Counted from the first letter of the stretch, positions 32,901 through 41,492 are shown. The stretch: 64,000 nt of DNA from Ornithinibacillus xuwenensis (GCF_039614845.1 NZ_JBDIML010000003.1:248001-312000); one strand, 5' to 3'. Made by a program: numbers and translations. The notes: a model not told the origin generated them from the letters alone.

Positions 32901-33636
32901 GTCCATCATTTTCCTTTGTTAATGTCAAGGCATGATTAACTTCCTGTTCAATAGCTTGGAATTTATCACGCACTTCTCGCTTAATAATCTCTAACCATGT
33001 CAGGTCTTCCTCTTGCCAGTTATCCGGTATTGCATAAACCTCAGCTAGACGATCAAGCCAGACATGTGGTCGTGGATTTTGAACAGCAAAATTGTACAAT
33101 GATAGTACTAATTTCTCGACATCAACATCATTTCTATCCCCAGAAAATCGGTCTACCACTTGGAAGAAACGTTCCTGCTCCTCCCCTTCTCGACCGTACC
33201 AATCCTCGAATAATTCATCTAGTACCTCTTGCTGCATTAAGTCTGCTTCCATATCATTTGCAATCCGAAACCCCGGATCAATGTCGATTAAATAGGCGTA
33301 TTGTTTGACCACATCTAAGCAAAATGAGTGCAACGTTGAAATGGATGCTCGTTGTAACAGTGATAACTGCTTCTTCAGATGTGCTGAGCCTGGATCTTGC
33401 TCCAATGCTTTCTCTAGTGCCTGACCAACTCGGTTTCGCATCTCCTGTGCTGCTGCATTCGTAAACGTAACAACCAGGAGGGAGTCTATATCGACCGGAT
33501 TCTCTTGCTTTAATAGTTTTTGAATAATACGTTCTACTAGTACAGCAGTCTTACCTGAGCCAGCCGCCGCTGCAACAAGGACATCACTGCCTTCCGTATA
33601 AATTGCAGCCTCTTGTTCTTTTGTCCATTTAACCAA
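29905..33636 (-). CDS. addA: ATP-dependent helicase/nuclease subunit A (AddA), 1243 aa
   Basis: AddA is the UvrD-like 3'-5' helicase of the AddAB double-strand break repair complex and carries one nuclease domain. Visible motifs: Walker A AAAGSGKTA (about residue 22), GDVKQSIYRFRHAEPSLF (motif III region), TIHKSKGLEFPVV (motif V) and VALTRAREKL (motif VI). The C-terminal RecB-type nuclease has VQGVFDAVIPTDGGWIILDYKTDSI (Asp and Lys catalytic). Length (B. subtilis about 1232) is typical. Its start overlaps the end of addB by 8 bases, so it is cotranscribed with addB. Confidence 0.97.
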   Translation of the reverse strand: MVKWTKEQEAAIYTEGSDVLVAAAAGSGKTAVLVERIIQKLLKQENPVDIDSLLVVTFTNAAAQEMRNRVGQALEKALEQDPGSAHLKKQLSLLQRASISTLHSFCLDVVKQYAYLIDIDPGFRIANDMEADLMQQEVLDELFEDWYGREGEEQERFFQVVDRFSGDRNDVDVEKLVLSLYNFAVQNPRPHVWLDRLAEVYAIPDNWQEEDLTWLEIIKREVRDKFQAIEQEVNHALTLTKENDGPYQYTETIEADFQMLEKALTLLDDWDELQAFMSGSDFKRLSGKKQECNEDKKNKVKALRDSYKDRWNAMKGNWFNRNLVSHVQDMRELAPVIKSLTDIVKDFIHRFTQMKREKAIVDFSDLEHLCLQLLIEDSSSLDVPKPSSVAKNLQKQFSELLVDEYQDTNLVQETILTLISDQIGPGNMFMVGDVKQSIYRFRHAEPSLFIDKYKRFAEEDHVATRIDLASNFRSRELVLIGANYIFRQILDEELGEINYDQDAELIYANRMYDSLPLIEPSPELLIIDREKPEDQLPTDDEEDENYQDLENAQLEARAYARKIKQWIGQKDAPPLQVVEKSTETQRDVQYRDIVILLRSMTWAPTIVDELKKQGIPVYAELSTGYFEAIEVKIMLNLLKVIDNPRQDIPLASVLKSPIVGLNENELTKVRLADQRNTYFDAVQKYLHENEDVLAKKVSRFMELLNRFRLSARQGALSELIWQVYRETGYFDFVGGMPGGRQRQANLRALYDRARGYETTSFRGLFRFLRFIERMEERGDDLGAARALSEQEDVVRIMTIHKSKGLEFPVVIVGAMDKQFNMQDLRQNYLLHKDLGFASKYIDPIKRITYPTLFYHAIREEKRRELLAEEMRVLYVALTRAREKLVMVGNVASFQKKQETWQSIIDHSEWILPAHFRIQSKSYLDWVGPALVRHHEGVALRTEDVQDAVLEEIRIDPSKWEVSILHGSELANLEESSVEEDLKLKEKIRAWQPIELEEPELDEFVHNRLAFEYPFLEAAHSRAKQSVTEIKRQREIKDEYSANQLVQPFKTPIVRKPIFMQKEKTLSAAEKGTAMHTVMQHLSFKKKMDEHEIVAFVESLVEREILRRQEADSINIEAVERFFDTEIAALMMNADKLYREVPFSITLPAKEVYANWSSETSEQVLVQGVFDAVIPTDGGWIILDYKTDSITQEVNDTVINNLINRYKVQLTLYRHALETIWKSPVKETYLYFFSKQLLIKVPKA

Positions 33637-36600
33637 TGTTGTCTCCCTCCTTTTCCCTTAGCTTCTCGAGTACTTCTTCCTCTTTTAATTCTGGCAGTTT
33701 TCGATAGTTGTTTGTTTCTAGAGTCGTATCAAACTGACAGACAGATAAAAACGGACAATACGTACACGCCACATTTTGCTTTCGTTGATATGGGTTTAAA
33801 TGAACTGCACCTAGTGTCATATCAATTCCAGCATTCATCATGAGGTGATGGATATGCTGCTGTAAGCTTGAGAACGTCTCTTGACTTGCTATTTTGGATG
33901 ATTTATTAAACGCACCGTCCTTTTTAATCCCTGCAGGGACGATTTGACTTGTTCCTGACTCTAGTGAAGTGTCCATCAATTGGATAACACGCTCACTATT
34001 AATAAGCAATCCCTGCATTTTATACTTCTTAAAAATTTCTTCCTCTAGCTGTTCATCTGACAGCTTGTGATTACCTGTAATCATTGGGTTGTGCACATGA
34101 AAATACAAGACTCCAGCAGGTGTAGCTTTTTTCCCTAGCCACTGCTCAGATTGTGATAGCACAACATCGAGATACGTCAGCATTTGTAAGGCTAATCCGT
34201 AGTAAACCTCCACCATATCCAGACCTCTAGCGCTGGATTTATAGTCAATTATCCTCAAATATAAATCTTCTTCGTTCAATGCTTTATCTACTCGGTCAAT
34301 TCGACCACGAAGCATAATTTCATATCCATTCGGTAGCTGTAATGTAACCGGATTAAGCTTGTCTCGCTTTGATCCAAACCCAAGCTCCAAACCAACAGGT
34401 GAAAATTGGCTTAATCTTGCTTGTTCACTTAATACATAAGCTGCACGTGCTATAACATGCTGCAATTTATGTTGGATATATTGGTAACGATTAGAGCTAT
34501 GCAATATCTGATGCTGTAAAATTGGTGCAAGCGTTGTGACTGCACGTGCAGCATAAGAATCCGTATCTCGCTTTGTTAAATGAGCAAAATCCTTACCTTC
34601 CTCTTGAATCCATTCTGTAATAATTTTTAATGACTCATGGAACAAATTACCAATATCTGGTGCATCCAATTTATATGTTTTTCGTTCATTTAATCCTAGA
34701 CTATACTTAGCAAAGTGCTGGTAAGAGCAACGATAATATGTCTCTAGCCTAGACACACTTGCCATTACCTGTTTCGGATATAATGCCTCAACTGTCTCTT
34801 TTTCAATGTCCGATGGCGTGTTTTCATAAAACAAGCTTTGTAATATCGTATACGTCGTCTCATGTCTTGGCTGATTGGTCATATACCAATTCAATACATG
34901 CCACCAAACAGATTTGACTGGATACCCTTTTCTACTTCTAGAAAGCTGAGCCGTTAAGGCAGACCTTGTCTTGATTGGCGACGTAATATATCGATCTGCC
35001 TCATATAATTCATCTGGATCCTGTAATAGAATTGGCGTTTTACATGCCGGAAACATATCCTTCATACGTTTTATGAGCTGTGATGGCATCTTCGACTTAC
35101 CTTCTTCATCACTAATTGGATAACTGATCCATAAATAATCAGATGCAGCAGAAAAGGCCAAATACATGTAGAACCAATCATCTAATAATTGGCGTTTGCT
35201 TGTATCGGCTAGCTTCATACCATGGGTAGCCAAGAGCTCTCGTTCAGTCTCATTAATCATCCCATCAGCAGGTGGTTTTAATGGCCATACCCCATCATTT
35301 ACGCCTACTAAGAAGGAGCATTTAATACCACTAATTCGTGAGCGGTCAATTGTCCCAACAATAACATGGTCAATACTTGGTGGTACATGAGAAAATTTCA
35401 ACGTCTCGAATCCCGCATCCAATGTTTCTCGGAACGTTGATAAAGCCATCTCTTCTTCTCCAGCCATCTCAACGATTTCATCCAAGAGGTGCATAATGCC
35501 ATTCCATACTTGTTCCTGCTCACGTCCTTTGGATAGTTGTCCGTTCTCATCAAACATATTTCGCATCGTTTCAAGTCTTTCCGGTGCCTGGATATGCTCC
35601 AGCAATCTATACGTGGTTTCACATAGCTCCTGAATGGTAGATACGGACTTCATTTGTTCATCAAATGTTGCTAGGGCATGAACAACCTGTCTACGATAAT
35701 GATTTATACGTGTTTGCATTTCTTTCTCTGCATCGGTTTGAACTGCTTGCTCAAATCCCCTAAACCGTTGAAAAATCCAATTTTCTTCTGACATCCACTG
35801 CTTCCTAGAACGGATACCATATTCAATGACATAATTTTCAAGCTCGTCAATTGCATCATCAGTTAATGGATATTCCTCATCTGTTGCTGGAATAAATCCG
35901 GTCTTAAGCATGCGAAAAACAGCGTCATAGCGCCAATTTGCATCAACAACCTCAAGCGCTGACCGTATTAATTCGATTAAGGAATGGTTCAGCATAGTAC
36001 GCTTTTCATCTATGAAAACTGGAATATTGTAATCTTCAAATATCGTCGAGATGATATCCTGATAGGTTTCGGTTTGCCTAATTAAGACAGCAATATCTCG
36101 GAAACGATAATTTTCTTCACGAACAAGACGTAATACTTCTTGTGCAACACCTTCCACTTCCGCTCTAGGATGAACAGCTTCGGCTATTTGTATCGGTGCA
36201 TTTTCCTGATAACCAGGCGCTGGCCGAACATCAAAATTTTTCTCGAGATGTGCAAAATATGATCTATTCTTAAAGACCCCTTCCACTGGATTAAGTACAA
36301 TATTATCTTCAATTTTGACTTGATTTAACTCTGCAAGAGATTTTAAAGCGTGATAAGTTTCCTTCGTTTGATAAAACAGGTCTAGATCTGATAATTCTTC
36401 TAGGTCTGTATTATCAACTGTTAGATTCACGGTAATTCGTTTGCATTTTTTGAATAATGCTTCGACTACCACCAGCTCTTTCGGTGTAAAACGATGGAAA
36501 CCATCAAAATAAATCTCAGCACCTTCTAACGAGTTTGCTTCCGTTATTTTTTCAGCTAGAAGACTTAATTGGTCTTCACTATCAATGTAGTTATTTGCTA

Positions 36601-37132
36601 GTGCTTGTCCAAGCTTCTGGTAAATATAGTGCAAATCTTCTAGCTTATGAATCAAAGCTTGCTCCCCAGGCTCTTTATGAGCATACTGATTAATTTGATA
36701 CTTTTGCATCAATAGCATTTCTGGCGTTACTTCGTATCGTTTAAACTCGGTAATAATCTTTTCCAATTGGCTTAAGAATCCTTGTTTCTCCACAGCTTTT
36801 TGGAATACATGCCATTCTCCATCTTTTTCTTCGATGATTTTTCGCAGCATCATTTGAATACCAACTGAGCTTATGAATTGTCTTGTAGCCCCACCAGTTT
36901 CTTGAAGTATTAACCACGCTAGGCGCGAGAAGCTCGTTACCTGTGTCCGAATACTACCTTGAAAAGCTTCGTCTTGGAATAAAGCATATTCCTGCTCAAA
37001 AGTCATTTGGTCTGGCACAATATAAAATATTGGTGGACCTTGCGGGTCTACAGTTGAATTCTCCTTTATTTCGTTAAATGCGTAGCTACTTTTTTCTGTT
37101 CCTGCTCTTCCTAATATAAAACGAAGTCCCAC
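33629..37132 (-). CDS. addB: ATP-dependent helicase/deoxyribonuclease subunit B (AddB), 1167 aa
   Basis: AddB supplies the second nuclease of AddAB and Chi recognition. It begins MGLRFILGRAGTEKSS; the usual P-loop GRSGSGKT is here GRAGTEKS, with Glu13 replacing the conserved Gly before Lys14. The nuclease core GRIDRVDKA...LRIIDYKSS is intact, and Cys near residue 800 (YYRCSYQHF) plus Cys1123, 1126 and 1132 (CTYCPFLSVC) make the 4Fe-4S ligands. The start is GTG at 37132 with GGGAGGGG upstream. It precedes addA and overlaps it by 8 bases. Confidence 0.96.
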   Translation of the reverse strand: MGLRFILGRAGTEKSSYAFNEIKENSTVDPQGPPIFYIVPDQMTFEQEYALFQDEAFQGSIRTQVTSFSRLAWLILQETGGATRQFISSVGIQMMLRKIIEEKDGEWHVFQKAVEKQGFLSQLEKIITEFKRYEVTPEMLLMQKYQINQYAHKEPGEQALIHKLEDLHYIYQKLGQALANNYIDSEDQLSLLAEKITEANSLEGAEIYFDGFHRFTPKELVVVEALFKKCKRITVNLTVDNTDLEELSDLDLFYQTKETYHALKSLAELNQVKIEDNIVLNPVEGVFKNRSYFAHLEKNFDVRPAPGYQENAPIQIAEAVHPRAEVEGVAQEVLRLVREENYRFRDIAVLIRQTETYQDIISTIFEDYNIPVFIDEKRTMLNHSLIELIRSALEVVDANWRYDAVFRMLKTGFIPATDEEYPLTDDAIDELENYVIEYGIRSRKQWMSEENWIFQRFRGFEQAVQTDAEKEMQTRINHYRRQVVHALATFDEQMKSVSTIQELCETTYRLLEHIQAPERLETMRNMFDENGQLSKGREQEQVWNGIMHLLDEIVEMAGEEEMALSTFRETLDAGFETLKFSHVPPSIDHVIVGTIDRSRISGIKCSFLVGVNDGVWPLKPPADGMINETERELLATHGMKLADTSKRQLLDDWFYMYLAFSAASDYLWISYPISDEEGKSKMPSQLIKRMKDMFPACKTPILLQDPDELYEADRYITSPIKTRSALTAQLSRSRKGYPVKSVWWHVLNWYMTNQPRHETTYTILQSLFYENTPSDIEKETVEALYPKQVMASVSRLETYYRCSYQHFAKYSLGLNERKTYKLDAPDIGNLFHESLKIITEWIQEEGKDFAHLTKRDTDSYAARAVTTLAPILQHQILHSSNRYQYIQHKLQHVIARAAYVLSEQARLSQFSPVGLELGFGSKRDKLNPVTLQLPNGYEIMLRGRIDRVDKALNEEDLYLRIIDYKSSARGLDMVEVYYGLALQMLTYLDVVLSQSEQWLGKKATPAGVLYFHVHNPMITGNHKLSDEQLEEEIFKKYKMQGLLINSERVIQLMDTSLESGTSQIVPAGIKKDGAFNKSSKIASQETFSSLQQHIHHLMMNAGIDMTLGAVHLNPYQRKQNVACTYCPFLSVCQFDTTLETNNYRKLPELKEEEVLEKLREKEGDNIG

Positions 37133-37164
37133 ATGAGTCCCCTCCCTTAGATAATGTACAGTGA

Positions 37165-37210
37165 ATGAAAAAAACTCCTGACTATTTACTTAATAAGAGA
37201 CAGAAGTTTT
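37165..37210 (-). terminator. Terminator between yhjE-like gene and addB
   Basis: On the minus strand AAAACTTCTG pairs with CAGGAGTTTT (one wobble) across a 20-base loop and is followed by TTTTTTTC, so addB probably has its own promoter or partial read-through. Confidence 0.55.
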
Positions 37211-37236
37211 GATTTTTTCGTTTGTCTTAAATTATA

Positions 37237-37890
37237 CTATACTTTCTCTGAATCCGAAGTATCTTGCAGCTTGGATTTTTGGTGTAGCTTCTTTTCAATG
37301 AATTTCCCAACTACCCAAAAAAGTACAATACAGCCTCCTACAATAATTGTTTTGGTAGGATTTTTTGCAAATGATACAATACTTGAACCAATATATGAGA
37401 TGGAAAAAATCATGACAGATTTACCTAATATCGTAGCCAATATAAACTGGTAAATACTAATATTTGATAATCCTGCTACCACATTGATAACAGACGATGG
37501 TGAAAACGGAAAACACATCAATAAAAATAATGGACCGAATCCATGTCTTTCCAACCATCCCGTTACCTTCTTTACCTGCTTGTTTTTTCGTATGGAAACG
37601 AAGATTTTCTTATCGCCAAGGTTTCGAACGATTAAGAAAACAAGTACTGCTCCAAGGGTAGATCCAGCCCAAGACAGTAAAAAGCCTTCTAATAGTCCAT
37701 AGGCTGCAGCGTTTGCCATTACAAATACCACTAATGGTAAGAAAGGGAGAAATGCTTCGACAAAAGGTAGCAATATTCCCGGTAATGGCCCTAAGCGCTC
37801 ATAATCCTGTAATAGTTCCATAATGTATTGATCTAGCTCGTCATTTTCAAATGCTATTTTCCATTCAGTAATGATGTTAAAAAGATACAT
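37237..37890 (-). CDS. DedA/TVP38-type (VTT domain) membrane protein, YhjE-like, 217 aa
   Basis: Four to six membrane segments surround the VTT/SNARE-associated signature: FVMANAAAYGLLEGFLLSWAGSTLGAVLVFLI and FLLMCFPFSPSSVINVVAGLSNISIYQFILATILGK. Members include undecaprenyl-phosphate and phospholipid flippases; this one resembles B. subtilis YhjE, which also lies next to addB, so the symbol yhjE is likely but not given. The ATG at 37890 has GGGGAG upstream. Function is inferred from the family only. Confidence 0.8.
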   Translation of the reverse strand: MYLFNIITEWKIAFENDELDQYIMELLQDYERLGPLPGILLPFVEAFLPFLPLVVFVMANAAAYGLLEGFLLSWAGSTLGAVLVFLIVRNLGDKKIFVSIRKNKQVKKVTGWLERHGFGPLFLLMCFPFSPSSVINVVAGLSNISIYQFILATILGKSVMIFSISYIGSSIVSFAKNPTKTIIVGGCIVLFWVVGKFIEKKLHQKSKLQDTSDSEKV

Positions 37891-38181
37891 TTAGTAAAAT
37901 CTCCCCATCCAACTAAAACGCCTATTCTTTTATGTACTAACTCCATTTTAATTGAAATTAAACATTATGAAAAGTTTTATTAAGCATGGCATTTCTAAGT
38001 CGTTATTTTCTCTTATATAAATACACATTGAGCATATTACTACTATAACTAATCCTATCCTAACACGATATAAAATATCCGGTACCATACTTTACTTATT
38101 AATTGGAAATTATAGCCTTCTACCCTTTCAATTCCCAAAAAATATTTCTTGTTTATTAGTGTATTTTTCGTTTATTTGGCG
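37891..38181. other. Intergenic region between yhjE-like and yhjD-like genes
   Basis: About 290 A/T-rich bases hold the divergent promoters of the two neighbours. Apart from the -10/LexA element at its right end I see no gene or strong hairpin. Confidence 0.5.
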
Positions 38182-38200
38182 TATAATAGAACAAACGTTC
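38182..38200 (+). promoter_or_regulatory. -10 element with LexA (SOS) box
   Basis: TATAAT at 38182-38187 is followed by GAACAAACGTTC (38189-38200), which fits the B. subtilis LexA/DinR core GAACRNRYGTTC exactly and covers the expected transcription start. The -35 is poor. SOS control of the gene at 38219 is inferred. Confidence 0.6.
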
Positions 38201-38218
38201 TTATTTGGAGGGGTAACT

Positions 38219-38608
38219 ATGCGCTATCTTACAGATGAAGAATTAGCAATGACTACACGCTTTCTTTTTCTTTCGATGGCAATTGTCGTGATTCAACAGG
38301 ATATTCAGCACGTCCAAAAGGGAGCTTTTAAAATAAAAGAACCATATATTCAGCTTTTGGAAAGAATGAATACAGAAGCATTAACAGAACGCAGACAATT
38401 ACGAACAAAGATGGAAAAGAAGAGACTTCAAGTAATGTTAATCAATAAAAATGATTCCTTCTCTTCCTATCTTTTTCTCTGTAAGGGGAAAGAAGAAAAA
38501 CGAAATTATTTTAATCCAGCTATTCGCAAAAAGGTTGAGGAAATCGTACAGGAGTTTATGATAAAGGCTTTATCCCAAAGCCAATCCCTTACTGTTGCAA
38601 ATGCTTAA
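38219..38608 (+). CDS. yhjD: YhjD-like protein, 129 aa
   Basis: A helical soluble protein starting MRYLTDEELAMTTRFLFLSMAIVVIQQDIQ, then a basic middle (RRQLRTKMEKKRLQVM) and the C-terminal KKVEEIVQEFMIKAL. Position (comK/addAB neighbourhood) and length match what I recall of B. subtilis yhjD; function unknown. The ATG at 38219 has GGAGGGG upstream; an upstream frame to 38159 runs across the promoter. Its 3' end overlaps convergent comK by 20 bases. A LexA-type box lies in its promoter. Confidence 0.6.
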   Translation: MRYLTDEELAMTTRFLFLSMAIVVIQQDIQHVQKGAFKIKEPYIQLLERMNTEALTERRQLRTKMEKKRLQVMLINKNDSFSSYLFLCKGKEEKRNYFNPAIRKKVEEIVQEFMIKALSQSQSLTVANA

Positions 38609-39080
38609 TTCGATTATCTAATAAATACCGAAATTGCGCAGTACGATGAATTTGGTTCATAACAGAACCATATGATGTATCCAAAGTGATTGTTCTTCCG
38701 GTTTTAAAAACAATCTCTGTACATTGATTAACAGCACGATTCACTTGGTCAATGTGGGAATGTGCAATCCAAGAGCACTTTGAATTCGTGGGAGAGGTAG
38801 TTGGGAAAAAATACATGCCACTTGAGGGGTCTATAGAGATTGGAGCTTTATGTGTAATTCCACAAATATTACGTGTTCCATCTTGCCTGCCCTTCAAACT
38901 GGCACCAAAAAACTTACATGCATAATCAATCAACTTACTTGGTGAGTGCTCCACAACATACTCTGTTTCTTCTTCTAGAACTGATGTATAACTATTTCCT
39001 TCTTCATCTTTTTGGGCGATTACAGCTAGGGTGAGTGGCGTAATTTCATGTAAGGGAGCATAAAACGTATTATTAATCAT
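38589..39080 (-). CDS. comK: Competence transcription factor ComK, 163 aa
   Basis: ComK is the DNA-binding activator of competence genes, binding AAAA-N5-TTTT boxes. The conserved blocks SPSKLIDYACKFFGASLKGR, THKAPISIDPSSGMYFFPTTSP and CSWIAHSHIDQVNRA are clear. It is shorter than B. subtilis ComK (192 aa); it ends YLLDNRIKHLQQ, so the C-terminal FMLYPK-type signal that MecA/ClpC reads in B. subtilis is absent. AAAGGA lies upstream of the ATG at 39080. Upstream A/T-rich sequence contains imperfect AAAT-N5-TTTT and AAAA-N5-TTTA boxes (39160-39172 and 39175-39187), which could be autoregulation sites. Confidence 0.92.
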   Translation of the reverse strand: MINNTFYAPLHEITPLTLAVIAQKDEEGNSYTSVLEEETEYVVEHSPSKLIDYACKFFGASLKGRQDGTRNICGITHKAPISIDPSSGMYFFPTTSPTNSKCSWIAHSHIDQVNRAVNQCTEIVFKTGRTITLDTSYGSVMNQIHRTAQFRYLLDNRIKHLQQ

Positions 39081-39188
39081 TTAATATCATCCTTTCATGA
39101 GAATGAAAGGGAGAGGCTTACGTATTAATGTAACAAATATTATTGAATATTCCTATATCAAATCATAATTTTTCAAAAAATTATTTAA

Positions 39189-39338
39189 TCAGTCAGCATT
39201 TCCTAATAATTCAGGATTTTTTTCATTAATATGCTCTTTTTCTTGCTTCACTTCCATATTTTCTTCTAATGGAAGATCAAAGTCTGGATTAAGCAGTGTA
39301 AAGGTTTCTAATTCCGGAAGTAATTCTTTTTTAGCCAT
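39189..39338 (-). CDS. Small acidic protein, 49 aa
   Basis: The ATG at 39338 has a strong AAGGAGGAG site 6 bases upstream. The product (MAKKELLPELETFTLLNPDF... ending NPELLGNAD) is acidic and has no membrane span. I do not recognise it. It lies 108 bases before comK on the same strand and could share its transcript, so a link to competence control is possible but speculative. Confidence 0.55.
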   Translation of the reverse strand: MAKKELLPELETFTLLNPDFDLPLEENMEVKQEKEHINEKNPELLGNAD

Positions 39339-39495
39339 CAAAATTCTCCTCCTTTTTATCTATAGTATGCATTTTTTCCATATTTTTCATACTAAAAAAT
39401 TATTTAAGCAAGCAATTCGTTTGTTTACTATTGAAGTGAAAGAATAAATTGGAATTTCAAAGACCAGGAAATAATATTAGTTGTCTGGAAAATAT

Positions 39496-39533
39496 AAAAA
39501 TGAGCAATTTCCGATTGGAAATTGCTCATTTTT
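39496..39533. terminator. Terminator downstream of dus
   Basis: AAAAATGAGCAATTTCC and GGAAATTGCTCATTTTT form a perfect 17-bp stem with loop GATT and T runs on both strands. Confidence 0.9.
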
Positions 39534-39564
39534 CTTTCACTGATGCATGCATGCCTTTAAGAGA

Positions 39565-40524
39565 TTATTCCACGAAATTAGCGAGCAATGTACGGGCATC
39601 ATCAGTTGATTCTGTGCCCATCAATTGATTTCTTAGCTCACTTGCTCCTCGAAACCCACGAACATATATCTTAAAAAAACGTTGCAGAGATTTGTATGAA
39701 CGGGCTACATATTCCTTTGAATATTGATCATAAAGATCAAGATGCAACCTTAAGAGATCGAGCAATTCCTTACTGCTATGCTCCTTCGACTGTTTTTCAA
39801 AGGCAAATGGGTTTTTAAAAATACCACGACCAATCATAACCCCATCAACCTCATACCTTTGAGCAAGCTCCATGCCAGTTTGACGATCAGGAATATCCCC
39901 ATTGATCGTCAAGAGCGTATCTGGTGCCACTTTATCACGAAGCTTCTTAATTTCAGGAATTAGCTCCCAATGCGCATCTACATTACTCATTTCCTTTTTG
40001 GTACGCAGATGAATAGAGAGATTAACGATGTCTTGTTTGAGTACGTGTGTAAGCCAGTCATGCCATTCATCTACATCCGTGTAACCAAGCCTTGTCTTCA
40101 CACTTACAGGCAAGCCCCCCGCTTTTGCTGCTTGTATTAATTCTGCTGCAACTTCTGGACGACGGATGAGACCACACCCCTTCCCATTCGGTGCAACATT
40201 AGGTGCAGGACAGCCCATATTGATATCTACACCACGAAAACCTTCTTTCGCCATTCCGATGCTCATCTCTCGGAAATACTCCGGTTTGTCTCCCCAAATA
40301 TGGGCCACAATTGGTTGTTCATCTTCTGTAAAGGTCAAACGACCACGTACACTATGGTGTCCCTTTGGATGACAATAACTTTCCGAGTTTGTGAACTCTG
40401 TAAAAAACACATCAGGTCTAGCAGCTTCACTCACTACATGGCGAAAAACAACATCAGTTACATCTTCCATTGGTGCTAGTATAAAAAACGGTCGTGGTAA
40501 ATCACGCCAAAAATTGTCTGACAT
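39565..40524 (-). CDS. tRNA-dihydrouridine synthase, 319 aa
   Basis: The flavin-dependent Dus fold is clear: N-terminal APMEDVTDVVFR (FMN strand), the catalytic-cysteine loop GCPAPNVAPNGKGCGL (about residues 109-124, Cys in GCPAP and in KGCGL), VSVKTRLGY and GDIPDR. It reduces uridine in tRNA using NADPH. The sequence resembles the DusB/DusC clade; B. subtilis has several paralogues, so no symbol. I take ATG 40524 (MSDNFWRDLPRP); a TTG at 40536 is too close to its putative site. A small hairpin (ATCAGG/CCTGAT, 40555-40570) sits in its leader. Confidence 0.9.
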   Translation of the reverse strand: MSDNFWRDLPRPFFILAPMEDVTDVVFRHVVSEAARPDVFFTEFTNSESYCHPKGHHSVRGRLTFTEDEQPIVAHIWGDKPEYFREMSIGMAKEGFRGVDINMGCPAPNVAPNGKGCGLIRRPEVAAELIQAAKAGGLPVSVKTRLGYTDVDEWHDWLTHVLKQDIVNLSIHLRTKKEMSNVDAHWELIPEIKKLRDKVAPDTLLTINGDIPDRQTGMELAQRYEVDGVMIGRGIFKNPFAFEKQSKEHSSKELLDLLRLHLDLYDQYSKEYVARSYKSLQRFFKIYVRGFRGASELRNQLMGTESTDDARTLLANFVE

Positions 40525-40793
40525 ATATAAATTCAAATCCTCTCATTATCGGGGATCAGGACAACCTGATGTGACCCAAAAATAAAAAGCAAAGATATCT
40601 CTGCTTCCTTTACACTTATACCATGGTTAAGCACTTTTTATCAAACTATAAATTTTGATTTTCATAATAATGTGGTGCTGCATCGTAAGAAAATGATGTC
40701 TTTCTTATCACATTACTTCGGTTAGGTGAAAAAGTAATGGACAACCGAACCCGAAGCCGTTACGAAACACTAATATTCATCTGCAAATATTTA

Positions 40794-41237
40794 TTAAATA
40801 GTATACTTAAATAAGAGCTCTCCATTTGGATCTCTTTCATTCATGAATTCAAATCCCATACTTGTATACAAACGGTAAGCAACTTTATTTTCCTCAATAA
40901 TACTTAAATAGATAACGTTTACTCCATATTCTTTTGAAACGATATCAATAAGCTTCTTCATTGCAATCCTTCCATAACCATTACCTTGATATTTTTCATC
41001 TATCATGATTCTATCGATCCAAGTATCTTTATTAGGGCCAAAGGAACCGTACATAGCAAATCCAATAATGATCTCATCCTTATAGATTGCTACTGGGTGC
41101 CATTCAGGATAAATACTTGCTTCCTTTAAACATTCATCGACAGTTTCAATAAAATTTTCTTGTCCAGATTTTAACGTTATATTTCTAACCGTAAATTCAT
41201 TTTTATCATCAATGTCCCTAAAGTAAACATTATACAT
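40794..41237 (-). CDS. Spermidine/spermine-type N-acetyltransferase (BltD-like), 147 aa
   Basis: The protein has the polyamine acetyltransferase pattern of BltD: SFGPNKDTWIDRIMIDEKYQGNGYGRIAMKKL contains both the acidic polyamine loop and acetyl-CoA motif A (YQGNGYG), and YLSIIEENKVAYRLYTSMGFEF is motif B. It should acetylate spermidine or spermine. GGGGG lies 8 bases before the ATG at 41237, which decides the start over a TTG five codons earlier. It stands alone; no blt transporter gene is nearby. Confidence 0.85.
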   Translation of the reverse strand: MYNVYFRDIDDKNEFTVRNITLKSGQENFIETVDECLKEASIYPEWHPVAIYKDEIIIGFAMYGSFGPNKDTWIDRIMIDEKYQGNGYGRIAMKKLIDIVSKEYGVNVIYLSIIEENKVAYRLYTSMGFEFMNERDPNGELLFKYTI

Positions 41238-41349
41238 ATTACGATCCCCCAAGGTGGAACAACATGAAATAGCCTGCCCCTTTATCTAATCTACTTTTAA
41301 TACTAACGTAATACTCTCTAAAACAGAATTTAATTTTTACCAAAAAAGA

Positions 41350-41376
41350 AAAGTGATCCACTTCTACGATCACTTT
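41350..41376 (-). terminator. Probable terminator downstream of the yobU-like operon
   Basis: AAAGTGATC and GATCACTTT pair around CACTTCTAC; on the minus strand the stem runs into TTCTTTTTT. Confidence 0.6.
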
Positions 41377-41492
41377 GAAATACGACATATATTCTTTTCT
41401 AAACCTCTTAACAGAGTTTATTTAGCAATTACTTCAGTGAATAATATTTATCGAATAGACTCCATTAGATTCGCCTATATAGGTTTGCCTAG

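Noticed and set aside
35196..35390. Plus-strand ORF inside addB
   Set aside because: Shadow of the addB coding frame; codon pattern follows the gene on the other strand.
39160..39187. ComK autoregulation K-boxes upstream of comK
   Set aside because: Two imperfect AT boxes (each one mismatch) are only 2 bases apart, not the 8, 18 or 31 bp separations known for ComK, and the region is A/T-rich so chance matches are likely. Mentioned under comK but not called as a site.
40555..40570. Leader hairpin of dus as a riboswitch
   Set aside because: Only a 6-bp stem with a 4-base loop; no conserved riboswitch motif around it.
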